A DNA stretch of 64,000 nt from CAZCJU01 sp964562175 (GCA_964562175.1 CAZLRV010000002.1:1-64000), one strand, 5' to 3'; shown: positions 8,016-17,595, counted from the first letter of the stretch. The notes: generated by a model not told the origin, from the sequence alone. Program-made: numbers and translations.

Positions 8016-10631
8016 ATGAACAAAACCGCAATAAAAAACTATGCCGTATGGGCACGTGTTCAGCTGATAGAAGCCGTAAAGCAGAAAGCATATGAATACG
8101 AGATAAACGACGGCGACAACAAGCCGATAGATGTTATCGGCGACAGACCGCTCACAAAGCAAGAAAAAGAGCAACGGCGACAGCTTATTGCCGAAATAAA
8201 CGAAAAGGGCTATGAAAACGTAATGGAGGAGGTAGCATATACCTGGTTCAACCGCTTTATCGCTCTGCGGTTTATGGAGGTAAACGGCTATCTTCCCACC
8301 AAAATTCGTGTATTCACGGACGAGGACGGAGCATTTAAGCCGCAAATACTAAAGGAAGCCGTAAGCGTGGAGCTTGGCGGCATAGACCGTGAAAAGGTCA
8401 TTGAGCTGTTTTACAGACAAGACAACGAAACACTTTACAGATATTTGATTATCCTGCAATGCAATGCACTGAGCGAAAGTCTGCCGCTTATGTTCGAAAA
8501 GCTCGATAACCCAACAGAGCTTCTGTTCCCTGGTAATCTGCTAAAGCCCGACAGCGTCCTCGGTCGTATGGTCTCGGATATTCCGGAAGAGGATTGGACA
8601 GATCAGGTTCAAATAATCGGCTGGCTGTATCAGTATTATAATTCCGAGCTTAAGGACGATACATTTGCACAACTCAAGAAAAATGTGAAAATATCAAAAG
8701 AGCGCATACCTGCGGCTACTCAGCTATTTACCCCCGATTGGATAGTTCGGTATATGGTCGAAAACTCGCTCGGCAGAATTTACATAAACGATCGTACCTC
8801 ACAGCATATCGGAGAGTGGAGCGAGCAAGAGCGTATCGCAAGAGAAAAAGATATCGCCGATGAAATGGGCTGGCGCTATTATCTGCCCGAGGCAGAGCAA
8901 GCCCCCGAGGTGCGTGCAAGTCTGAATGCCGAGCGTACTGTCACACTTGACGAATTGCCATCCTTGAAGCTGATAGATCCTTGTATGGGGAGCGGTCATA
9001 TACTCGTATATGCATTCGATGTGCTTATGGATATATATTTGCACTCCGGCTACAATGAGCGTGATGCGGTTCGAAGCATTTTGCAAAATAATTTGTACGG
9101 ACTCGATATAGACGATCGTGCCGCACAGCTTGCCTATTTTGCCGTCATGATGAAAGCACGACAGTATGACCGCCGCGTATTTACCCGCTGTGTTCAACCC
9201 CATGTGTACGCAATTGCCGAAAGCAACGGCATAGATAACACCGTCGCGGACTACTTTACAAATAATGACCCAAAGCTTAAAATCGCCCTCGATACACTGC
9301 GCCGTGAGCTTTTCAACGCAAAGGAATACGGCTCGATCCTCAATATATCCCAAGTAGACCTGCACGCACTCTACACAAGAGCGGATGAGGTGTGCGACGA
9401 AATAGGCGTTTTCTGTGAGGATGTTCAAAACGATATTCTGCCGCTTATACATACCGCAGAGGCAATGTCGCAGAAATATGATGTAGTCGTGACAAATCCT
9501 CCCTATATGGGTTCCTCCGGTATGAGTGCAAATCTTTCGGAGTTCATAAAGAAAAATTACCCCGATAGTAAAAGCGATCTTTTTGCGATATTTATCGAGC
9601 GTTGCGGACAAATGACAAAAGAAAACGGTTATCAAGCCATGATTACACAACACTCATGGATGTTTTTGTCAAGCTTTGAAAAATTGCGTTTGAAGCTCCT
9701 TGATACAGATATAGTGAATATGGTACACCTCGGTGCAAGAGCGTTTGAGGAAATAGGCGGTGAGGTAGTTCAAACCGCTTCCTTTGTTTTTCGTAAAAGC
9801 AATGTATCAAAATATAAAGGCGAATATTGCCGCCTTATCGAACCGACAACACAGCAAGCAAAAGAAGATATGTTCCTCGCAGGTGAGAATCGCTACGCCT
9901 CCGACCAATCCAACTTCTCTAAGATCCCCGGCAGCCCCGTGGCGTATTGGGTGAGTGATAATATATTATCGGCATTTGAAGTGGGTATTCAATTAGGAAA
10001 TATAGCCAATCCTCGGCAAGGAATGGCAACAGGCGAAAATGAACGGTTTGTCCGCTTCTGGCACGAGACGAATATTATCAACACATTCTTTACGGCTCAA
10101 ACAAAAGAAGAAGCGCAAAACTCACAAAAAAAGTGGTTTCCGTATAACAAAGGTGGCGACTTTAGAAAGTGGTACGGTAATAATGATTTCGTGGTCAATT
10201 GGTATAATGATGGCTACGAAATTCGTCATTTTACAGATAATCAAGGGAAACTGCGCTCTCGTCCACAAAATACGGATACTTACTTTAATGAAAGTATTAC
10301 ATGGTCAAAAATTTCAAGTGGAACAATTGCATTCAGATATAAACCCTTTGGACACATTTATGATGTAGCCGGAACAAGTATTTTTGCCGACCATAATAAA
10401 CAACCATATCTTTTAGCATTTTGCAACTCTAATGTTGCAATGGAAATTGCAAAAATTCTATCCCCTACAATCAACTATGAGGTAGGACATATAGCAAGTT
10501 TTCCAATAATCTTTTCTGACAAGTACAACGATCTTGTAAATGAAGTTAGCATAAATCTGACAGAATGCTCTCACAATGACTGGGACTCCTACGAAACCTC
10601 GTGGGATTTTAAACGGCACCCGCTGGTGTGA
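8016..10631 (+). CDS. pglX: BREX methyltransferase PglX, N-terminal part (split gene)
   Basis: An 871-aa N6-adenine methyltransferase. It has the PglX N-terminus (MNKTAIKNYAVWARVQLIEA), a SAM-binding motif DPCMGSGH at residue 321 and the catalytic NPPY at residue 494. A target-recognition region follows (about 640-860; KWFPYNKGGDFRKWYGN is typical). The protein stops right after TSWDFKRHPLV. In intact PglX this phrase is followed by a helical C-terminal domain; here that domain is encoded separately at 11168-12109. Together the two parts give 1184 aa, the normal full length. PglX modifies host DNA so that BREX tells self from phage. The chosen ATG follows AAGGA; an upstream ATG (7992) adds eight residues. 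From about 9950 the sequence looks more AT-rich than brxC, consistent with exchange of the recognition region. Confidence 0.9.
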   Translation: MNKTAIKNYAVWARVQLIEAVKQKAYEYEINDGDNKPIDVIGDRPLTKQEKEQRRQLIAEINEKGYENVMEEVAYTWFNRFIALRFMEVNGYLPTKIRVFTDEDGAFKPQILKEAVSVELGGIDREKVIELFYRQDNETLYRYLIILQCNALSESLPLMFEKLDNPTELLFPGNLLKPDSVLGRMVSDIPEEDWTDQVQIIGWLYQYYNSELKDDTFAQLKKNVKISKERIPAATQLFTPDWIVRYMVENSLGRIYINDRTSQHIGEWSEQERIAREKDIADEMGWRYYLPEAEQAPEVRASLNAERTVTLDELPSLKLIDPCMGSGHILVYAFDVLMDIYLHSGYNERDAVRSILQNNLYGLDIDDRAAQLAYFAVMMKARQYDRRVFTRCVQPHVYAIAESNGIDNTVADYFTNNDPKLKIALDTLRRELFNAKEYGSILNISQVDLHALYTRADEVCDEIGVFCEDVQNDILPLIHTAEAMSQKYDVVVTNPPYMGSSGMSANLSEFIKKNYPDSKSDLFAIFIERCGQMTKENGYQAMITQHSWMFLSSFEKLRLKLLDTDIVNMVHLGARAFEEIGGEVVQTASFVFRKSNVSKYKGEYCRLIEPTTQQAKEDMFLAGENRYASDQSNFSKIPGSPVAYWVSDNILSAFEVGIQLGNIANPRQGMATGENERFVRFWHETNIINTFFTAQTKEEAQNSQKKWFPYNKGGDFRKWYGNNDFVVNWYNDGYEIRHFTDNQGKLRSRPQNTDTYFNESITWSKISSGTIAFRYKPFGHIYDVAGTSIFADHNKQPYLLAFCNSNVAMEIAKILSPTINYEVGHIASFPIIFSDKYNDLVNEVSINLTECSHNDWDSYETSWDFKRHPLV

Positions 10632-10641
10632 GGAAGTAGCT

Positions 10642-11151
10642 ATGATAGAAGAATTAGAAAACCATCTTACACAAGAGCAGATTGATGGAATAAAGACGAT
10701 AATAGCTAATCAGTATCAATCGTTTAAACACTTAAACAATACTCCGGAATACCGGAACTTATATCTCGATGAATACAGTGCACATAGGAGACAGCACAAC
10801 ATTTCGTGGGCAATTGCAAGTGGATTCCCTAACAACGGAAACAATGTGGGGGGGCTTCGGAATATTTGCTTTAAATATAATGGCGGGCATACTTGTCCTA
10901 TGCTGCAAAATGAACGCTTTGTGATACATATTCTAAATGATACAACCAATTTTGACGCACAATATTTGAAGTCCTTCTACAAGAAAAATGAAAATAATTT
11001 TAGTGGTGAACAATTGTATTGCTATGTCAAGTTTTTGGTAGAAGGCACGACCCTCACAGAAATCACGTTGTGCCTGCCCGATGAAACGGGCATGGTTGTC
11101 GAAAATGAAGTTTTGTTGGCAAGAGATGAAATGTGCAGACTTGCAGGCTGA
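10642..11151 (+). CDS. unknown 169-aa protein inserted between the halves of pglX
   Basis: I do not recognise this family with confidence. The start MIEELENHLTQEQIDGIKTI is helical; the middle (SGFPNNGNNVGGLRNICFKY) is glycine- and asparagine-rich; the C-terminal part looks like mixed alpha/beta (YCYVKFLVEGTTLTEITLCL). No signal peptide, membrane segment or nuclease motif is visible. Its ATG sits 7 nt after GAGGA, and its 5' end is 10 nt beyond the pglX-N stop, so it is built for translation in the operon. Its base composition is more AT-rich than brxC or pglZ. An immunity, anti-restriction or PglX-modulating role is possible but unsupported. Confidence 0.75.
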   Translation: MIEELENHLTQEQIDGIKTIIANQYQSFKHLNNTPEYRNLYLDEYSAHRRQHNISWAIASGFPNNGNNVGGLRNICFKYNGGHTCPMLQNERFVIHILNDTTNFDAQYLKSFYKKNENNFSGEQLYCYVKFLVEGTTLTEITLCLPDETGMVVENEVLLARDEMCRLAG

Positions 11152-11167
11152 TAAAGGAGTGTAAAAA

Positions 11168-12109
11168 ATGGCAAGGTTGATAGAGGATAGATACAATGCG
11201 TGGAAAGATGAGTGTGAGGCTCGTTTTATGCAATTGAAAGCAAACGAGGAGGAGTTGAACCGCATATTCATTGACATATACGGTTTACGGGACGAGCTGA
11301 CGCCGGAGGTCGCGGACAAGGATATAACGGTACATAGGATATTTGACGACAAGGACAATATCCCCGACAGCATGAGGGGAAGCGCTTATGTACGCACAAA
11401 GCATGACGAGATAGTTTCACTCATCTCTTATGCCGTCGGCTGTATATTCGGTAGATACTCGCTTGATGTTGACGGTCTTGCTTACGCCGGCGGTGATTGG
11501 GACGAGTCCAAATACGTCACGTTCAAGCCGGATGAAGATAATATCATCCCCATCTGCGACGATGAATATTTCGATGACGATCTGGCGGGGAAAATATTCA
11601 AATGGGTGCAGGCGGTATACGGCAAGGAAACGCTTGAGGAAAATTTGAGATTTATCGCCGGAGCCTTGGGGGGCAAGGGAACGCCGAGGGAGGTCATAAG
11701 AGCCTACCTATTAAACGGCTTTTACGCCGACCACTTGAAAACATATCAAAAAAGACCTATATATTGGCTTTTCAGCTCCGGTAAGAAAAACGGCTTCAAG
11801 GCACTTATATATATGCACCGTTATCAGCCGGATCTGCTTGCACGTATGCGTACCGATTACGTTCACGAGCAGCAGGAGCGTTATCGCACTCAGCTTCAAA
11901 TGCTTGAGGACAGCCTTGACGGTGCAAGCCCATCGGAGAGGGTCAAGCTCGGCAAGCAAATAGCGAAGCTTAAGGAGCAAGCACTTGAAATACAAAAATA
12001 CGAGGAAAAAATACATCATCTTGCCGATATGATGATACCGATAGACCTTGACGACGGTGTAAAGGTAAATTATGCCAAGTTTCAAGATGTGCTTGAGAAG
12101 ATAAAATAA
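11168..12109 (+). CDS. pglX: BREX PglX, C-terminal part (split gene)
   Basis: A 313-aa protein matching the C-terminal domain of full-length PglX. It begins with RYNAWKDECEARFMQLKANE, continues with NRIFIDIYGLRDELTPEV, FGRYSLDVDGLAYAGG and the conserved KRPIYWLFSSGKKNGFKAL, and ends with the helical IHHLADMMIPIDLDDGVKVN tail. A coiled-coil stretch lies at about residues 225-280. It has its own strong site (AAGGAGTG, 7 nt before ATG), so it is made as a separate polypeptide rather than being dead sequence. Presumably it associates with the N-terminal part to rebuild PglX. No stops or frameshifts are present, which argues for selection on function. Confidence 0.88.
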   Translation: MARLIEDRYNAWKDECEARFMQLKANEEELNRIFIDIYGLRDELTPEVADKDITVHRIFDDKDNIPDSMRGSAYVRTKHDEIVSLISYAVGCIFGRYSLDVDGLAYAGGDWDESKYVTFKPDEDNIIPICDDEYFDDDLAGKIFKWVQAVYGKETLEENLRFIAGALGGKGTPREVIRAYLLNGFYADHLKTYQKRPIYWLFSSGKKNGFKALIYMHRYQPDLLARMRTDYVHEQQERYRTQLQMLEDSLDGASPSERVKLGKQIAKLKEQALEIQKYEEKIHHLADMMIPIDLDDGVKVNYAKFQDVLEKIK

Positions 12110-12139
12110 TACATTCGGTTTTTAATTGAGGGATCGCAT

Positions 12140-14719
12140 ATGAGTATAAACATAGAACGAAGCTTGAAAGAGCGTTTTGCCGCTCCGCCGGTGGAGGACC
12201 ATAAGCGGCGTATCATATTTTGGCAAGACCCGGACGGGGAATTTGACAGGCAGGTAGATGAGCTGAGCATTGACGGAGTGAAAATAATCAAATTAAACGG
12301 AAAAAACAGCTTTTATGTTAAAATGCTTCTTTCCGAGACGGATATTGAGGGCGATTATTTGGTTTACGACCCGCTTACCTATGCGGATATACGTGACGAT
12401 TGGTTGCTTGACATTAAGCTATACAGCGAGGAATTTCGTGCCGACCTGCACTCAATTCGCATGGATGAGCTGAATATGCCGAACAATGCGCAATTGAGAA
12501 AGGCAATGAAGGCTTATTCCAAATTCTTTGACAACAGGGAGCGTGTTGCAAGGCTTGCCTCGTTTAAGAGCCGTTACGACAGTGTCGGTCAGCTTCATAT
12601 CGACATCATGGCGGTGCTTGCGGGAGCGGAAGCGAACAATGCCGCATCGGTCATAAAAGCGATATTGTTATCTTGGCTTGACAACGAAAGCAACGAGGCT
12701 ATTGCGAGCATAAGAAAATTCGGCAACGAAGCTGTCATGTGGGAGATGATAAGTCGCTATACGGGATATATATATTCCGAAAACGCTTCTTTGACATCTC
12801 TTGCCGAGCATATTCTCATGACGGCACTTTCCGTCACAATGAATACGGCACATCTCGTTAAATTCGATAAGCTGATATCCTCCTCACACGGTCAGCGATG
12901 CTATGACCTTGTCAATGAGTGGCTTCATTCCGACAAAGACGATGAGCTGTACACAATAGCGCGTATTGTCGAGTATGAACTCAATTTGGAAGAACATTTT
13001 GATAAGCTTGAGATTGAGGCACTTCTTGACAGCGAGTGCTTCCCGTGCATAAACGAGTGCATTCTCAGAAAGTATATGACGGAGATATCCGACAGCATCA
13101 TAAAAGCCGAGGATATAGTGAGGGCTGTGGAAAAGCGCAGAACCTTGAAATGGTATAAGCGTGTTCGCCATTACTTTGACGGTCTGCTTCAGGTGGCTAA
13201 GATGCAACAGTTCTATCAAAGCAATATAAGCGGATTTCATATTGCCGAGTACGGTAAGCTTTGGTGTGAGTATTGCGATAATTATTGCAAGATGGATCAC
13301 TACTATCGTAGTTTTCATGTCAGCTTTGCCGCAAGCTTGCGGGAATCAAGCACGGTGCTTGAGGATATGTATAAAAATGTTGCCGATTATGTGGAGAAGC
13401 TATACAAAAATTGGTATCTGTCAACACTCGGCACTGCATGGACCTCGCTTATCTCCGATGAGATAGTAAAGGACACACGGCTTTTTGATATTTGCAATCA
13501 AGCGGATTTTTACAGGTGCTATGTAAAGTCGCATTTGGCAAACGGAAGTCGAGTATATGTTATTATATCCGACGCACTTCGCTATGAGGTCGGCAAGCAG
13601 CTGGCAGAGGAGCTTTTGAAGGAAACGAAGGGAAGTGCAAAGCTCTCGTCAATGCAAGCGGTGTTTCCGTCGGCGACAAAATTCGGAATGGCGGCATTGC
13701 TTCCGCATTATAAATTACAGTTGACGGACGAGTGCAAGGTGCTGTGCGACGGCAGATCGACCGACGGGCTTGAAAATCGAGGAAAGCTTCTCGAATCCGT
13801 GCATTCGGGCAATGTTGCTATTACATACGGTACACTGCGTGACATGAAGCAAGCCGAGAGACGTGAAAGGGTCAAAAATGCTCAAGTCGTTTATATCTAC
13901 CACAACACGATAGATGCCGTAGGCGACAAAGCACTCACTGAGGATAATGTGTTTGATGCCTGTGAGCAGGCGGTGACCGAAATAAAGAATTTGGTTCGCT
14001 TGATAGCCAACGACATGAGCGGTACAAATATCATTATAACGGCAGACCACGGTTTTTTGTATTCACGCAAGCCGCTTGATGAATTGGATAAAGCGGAAAA
14101 GAGCCTAATATCCGGAAATATCGTTGAGCTTGACCGAAGATATGTAATAGCGGACGGCGATTGCAGTGCGGAGCATATGCTAAAGCTGCCTATGAAGCAT
14201 ATGAACAGCGAGCTTGTGGGCTTTACGCCCGCAGACTATATTCGTATAAAGAAGCAGGGCGGCGGTATGAACTATGTACACGGCGGTATATCGCTTCAAG
14301 AATGCGTTGTGTCGGTGATCGAGTATAAAAATATCCGCTCCGGCTCAAAGAAGTTTGTCGATGCGGGCAGAGTCGAGCTTATGCTTATCAGCCAAAGCCG
14401 CAAGATATCAAACAGTATCTTTTCACTTGACTTTTACCAAAAGGATGCCGTCGGCGGAAAGCTTTCCGCGGCAACATATGAGGTATATATGGCGGATGCA
14501 TCGGGCAAGCCGGTCAGCGATAAGAAGATGATAATAGCGGATAAGACGAGCAATAACGATTCGGAGCGCTTATTCAAGGTCGGATTTGCGTTAAAGAGCA
14601 TTGAATTCAAAAAGACGGATGCATATTATCTTACAATAGCGGAAAAGGACAGCGGAAACGTAATTGACAGAGTCGAGTTTACGATAGATATCGCATTTAT
14701 AAATGATTTTGATTTTTGA
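12140..14719 (+). CDS. pglZ: BREX alkaline-phosphatase-like protein PglZ
   Basis: An 859-aa protein of type 1 BREX PglZ length. The PglZ/alkaline phosphatase superfamily motifs are visible: VYVIISDALRYEVGKQLAEE (about 470-490, metal-ligand Asp) and NIIITADHGFLYSRKPLDE (about 630-650, Asp-His metal ligands). The N-terminal half is helical; the last ~130 residues form a beta-rich tail. PglZ is a hallmark BREX subunit required for defence. It starts 30 nt after the C-terminal pglX part and is followed by brxL 15 nt later. Confidence 0.93.
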   Translation: MSINIERSLKERFAAPPVEDHKRRIIFWQDPDGEFDRQVDELSIDGVKIIKLNGKNSFYVKMLLSETDIEGDYLVYDPLTYADIRDDWLLDIKLYSEEFRADLHSIRMDELNMPNNAQLRKAMKAYSKFFDNRERVARLASFKSRYDSVGQLHIDIMAVLAGAEANNAASVIKAILLSWLDNESNEAIASIRKFGNEAVMWEMISRYTGYIYSENASLTSLAEHILMTALSVTMNTAHLVKFDKLISSSHGQRCYDLVNEWLHSDKDDELYTIARIVEYELNLEEHFDKLEIEALLDSECFPCINECILRKYMTEISDSIIKAEDIVRAVEKRRTLKWYKRVRHYFDGLLQVAKMQQFYQSNISGFHIAEYGKLWCEYCDNYCKMDHYYRSFHVSFAASLRESSTVLEDMYKNVADYVEKLYKNWYLSTLGTAWTSLISDEIVKDTRLFDICNQADFYRCYVKSHLANGSRVYVIISDALRYEVGKQLAEELLKETKGSAKLSSMQAVFPSATKFGMAALLPHYKLQLTDECKVLCDGRSTDGLENRGKLLESVHSGNVAITYGTLRDMKQAERRERVKNAQVVYIYHNTIDAVGDKALTEDNVFDACEQAVTEIKNLVRLIANDMSGTNIIITADHGFLYSRKPLDELDKAEKSLISGNIVELDRRYVIADGDCSAEHMLKLPMKHMNSELVGFTPADYIRIKKQGGGMNYVHGGISLQECVVSVIEYKNIRSGSKKFVDAGRVELMLISQSRKISNSIFSLDFYQKDAVGGKLSAATYEVYMADASGKPVSDKKMIIADKTSNNDSERLFKVGFALKSIEFKKTDAYYLTIAEKDSGNVIDRVEFTIDIAFINDFDF

Positions 14720-14734
14720 TGGGAGGACAGAGGT

Positions 14735-16852
14735 GTGACGGAATTCGATAAAAAAATAATAGAGCATTTCAGCGGTAAAGCGGTAAGAAAAGATCTTACC
14801 ATGATGATGAAAAAGGGCGCAAACGTGCCGACCTATGTACTGGAGTATCTGCTCGGCTCGTACTGTGCAACCGATGACGAGGACAGCATCGAAAAGGGCT
14901 TGGAGATGATACGCAAAATATTGAGCGAGAACTATGTGCGTCCCGACCAAAGCGAGTATGTAAAATCAAAGATAAAAGAAAACGGTCAGTATACCGTTAT
15001 AGACAAAATCACAGTCTCACTCGACGACCGTGAGGACAAGTATATTGCACGCTTTACAAATTTGAGAATGGATCCGTTTGAAGTACCCTCGGATCTTGTG
15101 GTACATAACGAGAAGCTTCTTGTCGGCGGTATATGGTGTATCGTCAAAATAGAGTACGTGGGGCTTGAAAGGGATGATGACACAGAGGATTACGAGGAGG
15201 ATATTTTCGATAATCGAAAGAGAAAAAAGAAGATAAAGAAAAAGAAATCGAAGTGCGAATCTCCGTTTGAAATATCCTCTCTCAGACCTATTCAAATGGC
15301 AAATCTCGATTTGGAAGAGATGATAGAAGCAAGAGCGGATTTTTCATCGGACGAGTGGATAGATCTGCTCCTTCGCTCCGCAGGCTATGAGCCGAACGAG
15401 CTGAGCAAAAAAGAAAAGCTTCATTATTTGCTGCGCTTCGTGCCGTTTATTCAGAAGAATTATAATCTGGTAGAGCTGGGTCCTCGCGGAACGGGTAAAT
15501 CTCATGTTTACAGCGAGCTTTCTCCTTATTCCATCTTAATGTCAAGCGGTACGACGACCGTATCGAATATGTTTTACAATATGTCGTCACGCAGAGTGGG
15601 ACTTGTCGGCAATTGGGATTGCATTGCATTCGATGAGGTCGCCGGCATTACTCAGGCAAGCGGCGATATGGTTCAGATAATGAAAAACTACATGGCAAAC
15701 GGCAGCTTTGCCAGAGGCTCCGACTCCATAAGCTCCGATGCTTCCATTGCCTTTGAGGGCAACACTTTCAGAAGCGTTGCGGATATGATGCGCACCACGA
15801 ACCTGTTTGAGCCTTTTCCGGAGGAATTTAATAACGATTCCGCATTTTTTGACAGGATCCACGCATATTTGCCGGGGTGGGAAACGCCAAAGCTCCGTTC
15901 CGCTCTGTTTACAAAGAGCTTCGGCTTGATCTCGGATTGCTTTTCGGAGTTCTGCCATGCCATGAGAAAGTACGATTTTACAAATTCCTTCGGCAAATAC
16001 TTTGCTTTGAATAAGTGCTTCAATACACGTGATACGATTGCCGTGGGCAGAACCTTTTCGGGGCTGGCAAAGCTTATTTATCCGGACGAGAAAATGAACA
16101 AGGAGGAGACTGCCGAAATTTTGGAATATGCGATAGAATGCCGCCGCTGTGTTAAGGAACAGCTGAAGAAGATGACACCGGCTGAATTTGCGGATGTGGA
16201 ACTTGGATATATAGATCTTGACGGCGATGAGGAAACTATCGTAACACTTCCGGAGGTGGCAAACGGCACGCTTATCTTTGAGGGCTTTGAAACACCGGGC
16301 TATGTCTACGGAGTCGGAAGATCCATCAATAGTGTTATCGGAATTTACCGCCTTGAAAACAAGCTAATAAACGGCACGGGTCAACTCAGCTTTAAGAATG
16401 TCGAAGGCATCGCACGTGCCCCAAAAAGCGTTAAGGACAGCATCATGGCGGCATTTAACTACTTCGGCGAAAACTGTGGGAAGATAATTTCAGGCTCTTA
16501 CGGAGATTTCGATTACAGCTTATACTTCAATGACTTACAAAGCAGGGGCGTTAGCGATGAAATATCCGTTGCGGAAATAGTCGGATTATTTTCGGGGTTG
16601 GCAAACAGAGCCGTATTGCCGGGGCTTCTCATTTGCGGCCGTGTCGTAATGTCCGGAAGTATGATGCCCGTTACAACGGAGCTTGATGAGATATTTGCCG
16701 CCGCAACAAATGCCGGTGCAAAAAGGCTCATGCTTCCCGACGAAAGCAAGGATAAGTACGACGCTTTATGTTATGATATAAAAAAAGATATTCAGGTGAT
16801 ATTCTATTCAACGCCGATTGATGCGGCAAAAAAAGCACTTGGTGTAGATTGA
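14735..16852 (+). CDS. brxL: BREX Lon-like AAA ATPase BrxL
   Basis: A 705-aa protein with the BrxL N-terminus (DKKIIEHFSGKAVRKDLTMM), the P-loop region LVELGPRGTGKSHVYSELSP (about residues 245-265) and Walker B-like NWDCIAFDEVAG (about 295). The C-terminal part resembles the Lon protease domain (...VLPGLLICGRVVMSGSMMPV). BrxL forms DNA-associated ring assemblies and is needed for defence in type 1 systems. The start is GTG, fixed by GGGAGG 8 nt upstream. Its stop overlaps the possible TTG start of the next gene (TTGA). Confidence 0.92.
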   Translation: MTEFDKKIIEHFSGKAVRKDLTMMMKKGANVPTYVLEYLLGSYCATDDEDSIEKGLEMIRKILSENYVRPDQSEYVKSKIKENGQYTVIDKITVSLDDREDKYIARFTNLRMDPFEVPSDLVVHNEKLLVGGIWCIVKIEYVGLERDDDTEDYEEDIFDNRKRKKKIKKKKSKCESPFEISSLRPIQMANLDLEEMIEARADFSSDEWIDLLLRSAGYEPNELSKKEKLHYLLRFVPFIQKNYNLVELGPRGTGKSHVYSELSPYSILMSSGTTTVSNMFYNMSSRRVGLVGNWDCIAFDEVAGITQASGDMVQIMKNYMANGSFARGSDSISSDASIAFEGNTFRSVADMMRTTNLFEPFPEEFNNDSAFFDRIHAYLPGWETPKLRSALFTKSFGLISDCFSEFCHAMRKYDFTNSFGKYFALNKCFNTRDTIAVGRTFSGLAKLIYPDEKMNKEETAEILEYAIECRRCVKEQLKKMTPAEFADVELGYIDLDGDEETIVTLPEVANGTLIFEGFETPGYVYGVGRSINSVIGIYRLENKLINGTGQLSFKNVEGIARAPKSVKDSIMAAFNYFGENCGKIISGSYGDFDYSLYFNDLQSRGVSDEISVAEIVGLFSGLANRAVLPGLLICGRVVMSGSMMPVTTELDEIFAAATNAGAKRLMLPDESKDKYDALCYDIKKDIQVIFYSTPIDAAKKALGVD

Positions 16853-16854
16853 CT

Positions 16855-17595
16855 ATGGCTGTGTATAAGTGTATCGGTTGCACGGCAACCAAGGAAAGCG
16901 AAGAGGTATGCACCTGTCCAATGTGCGGATATAAAATGTTCAAGCTTCCGTATGATTGCACAGATGTGCTTATATCGGAATCGGAGCGTTTCGATCCGGT
17001 CAGCCAATATTTCGGAGCTACAGCCGAGAAAACGCAGAGTGTAATACAGCGAGCAATAGGCGGCGTATTGTTTGTTGACGAGGCGTATGCACTTGCCAAT
17101 AATTCGGATATCAACGGCGTGACCGATTACGGCAAGGAGGTAATAGACACTCTTGTAAAGGCTATGGAGGACTACAGGGGACGGCTCTGTGTTATTTTTG
17201 CCGGATACAAGGATGAGATGAAAAAAATGCTCGGCTCAAACCCCGGACTTGAGTCGAGAATACACTTTACACTTGATTTTCCGGATTATACACGAGCTGA
17301 GCTTTGTGACATTGCAAGTGCTTTTCTGAAAAAGAAAAAGTATGAGATCAATGACGAAGCACTTGAGGCTGTGTCGGGGCTTACCGAGTATTACAGAAGC
17401 AAGCCGAATTTCGCCAACGCAAGAACCGTAAGAAATATTTTGGATAGTGTCATCATGAACCAAAATCTTCGCACGGAGGATAGCGACGGAGATAATTCGA
17501 TAATAATTGACGATGTAGAGGAATACATAACGGAGCAGGGGATCGACCTTTCCCAAAACCGTGACAAGCAACGGCACATTGGGTTTATCTCATAA
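16855..17595 (+). CDS. zinc-ribbon protein fused to a Walker-A-less CbxX/SpoVK-type AAA domain
   Basis: A 246-aa protein. Residues 5-26 form a rubredoxin/zinc-ribbon-like knuckle (C6, C9, C19, C21, C24). From about residue 45 it aligns with CbxX/CfxQ/SpoVK AAA ATPases, but only from just after the position where their P-loop would end. It has the helix QYFGATAEKTQSVIQRAIGG, Walker B VLFVDEA (71-77), sensor 1 IFAGY (114-118), Arg finger in SNPGLESR (R135) and sensor 2 in NARTVRN. The GxxGxGKT segment is absent. It cannot be a normal self-contained ATPase; it may act in trans with another AAA subunit, or be an internal-deletion product. It is the last gene of the BREX operon. The start is ATG, or TTG at 16849 overlapping the brxL stop. 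Confidence 0.75.
   Translation: MAVYKCIGCTATKESEEVCTCPMCGYKMFKLPYDCTDVLISESERFDPVSQYFGATAEKTQSVIQRAIGGVLFVDEAYALANNSDINGVTDYGKEVIDTLVKAMEDYRGRLCVIFAGYKDEMKKMLGSNPGLESRIHFTLDFPDYTRAELCDIASAFLKKKKYEINDEALEAVSGLTEYYRSKPNFANARTVRNILDSVIMNQNLRTEDSDGDNSIIIDDVEEYITEQGIDLSQNRDKQRHIGFIS

Noticed and set aside
10600..11170. pglX split explained by a simple frameshift or sequencing error
   Set aside because: The break holds a complete 510-nt ORF with its own ribosome binding site, and the C-terminal part also has one; a single indel cannot rejoin the halves.
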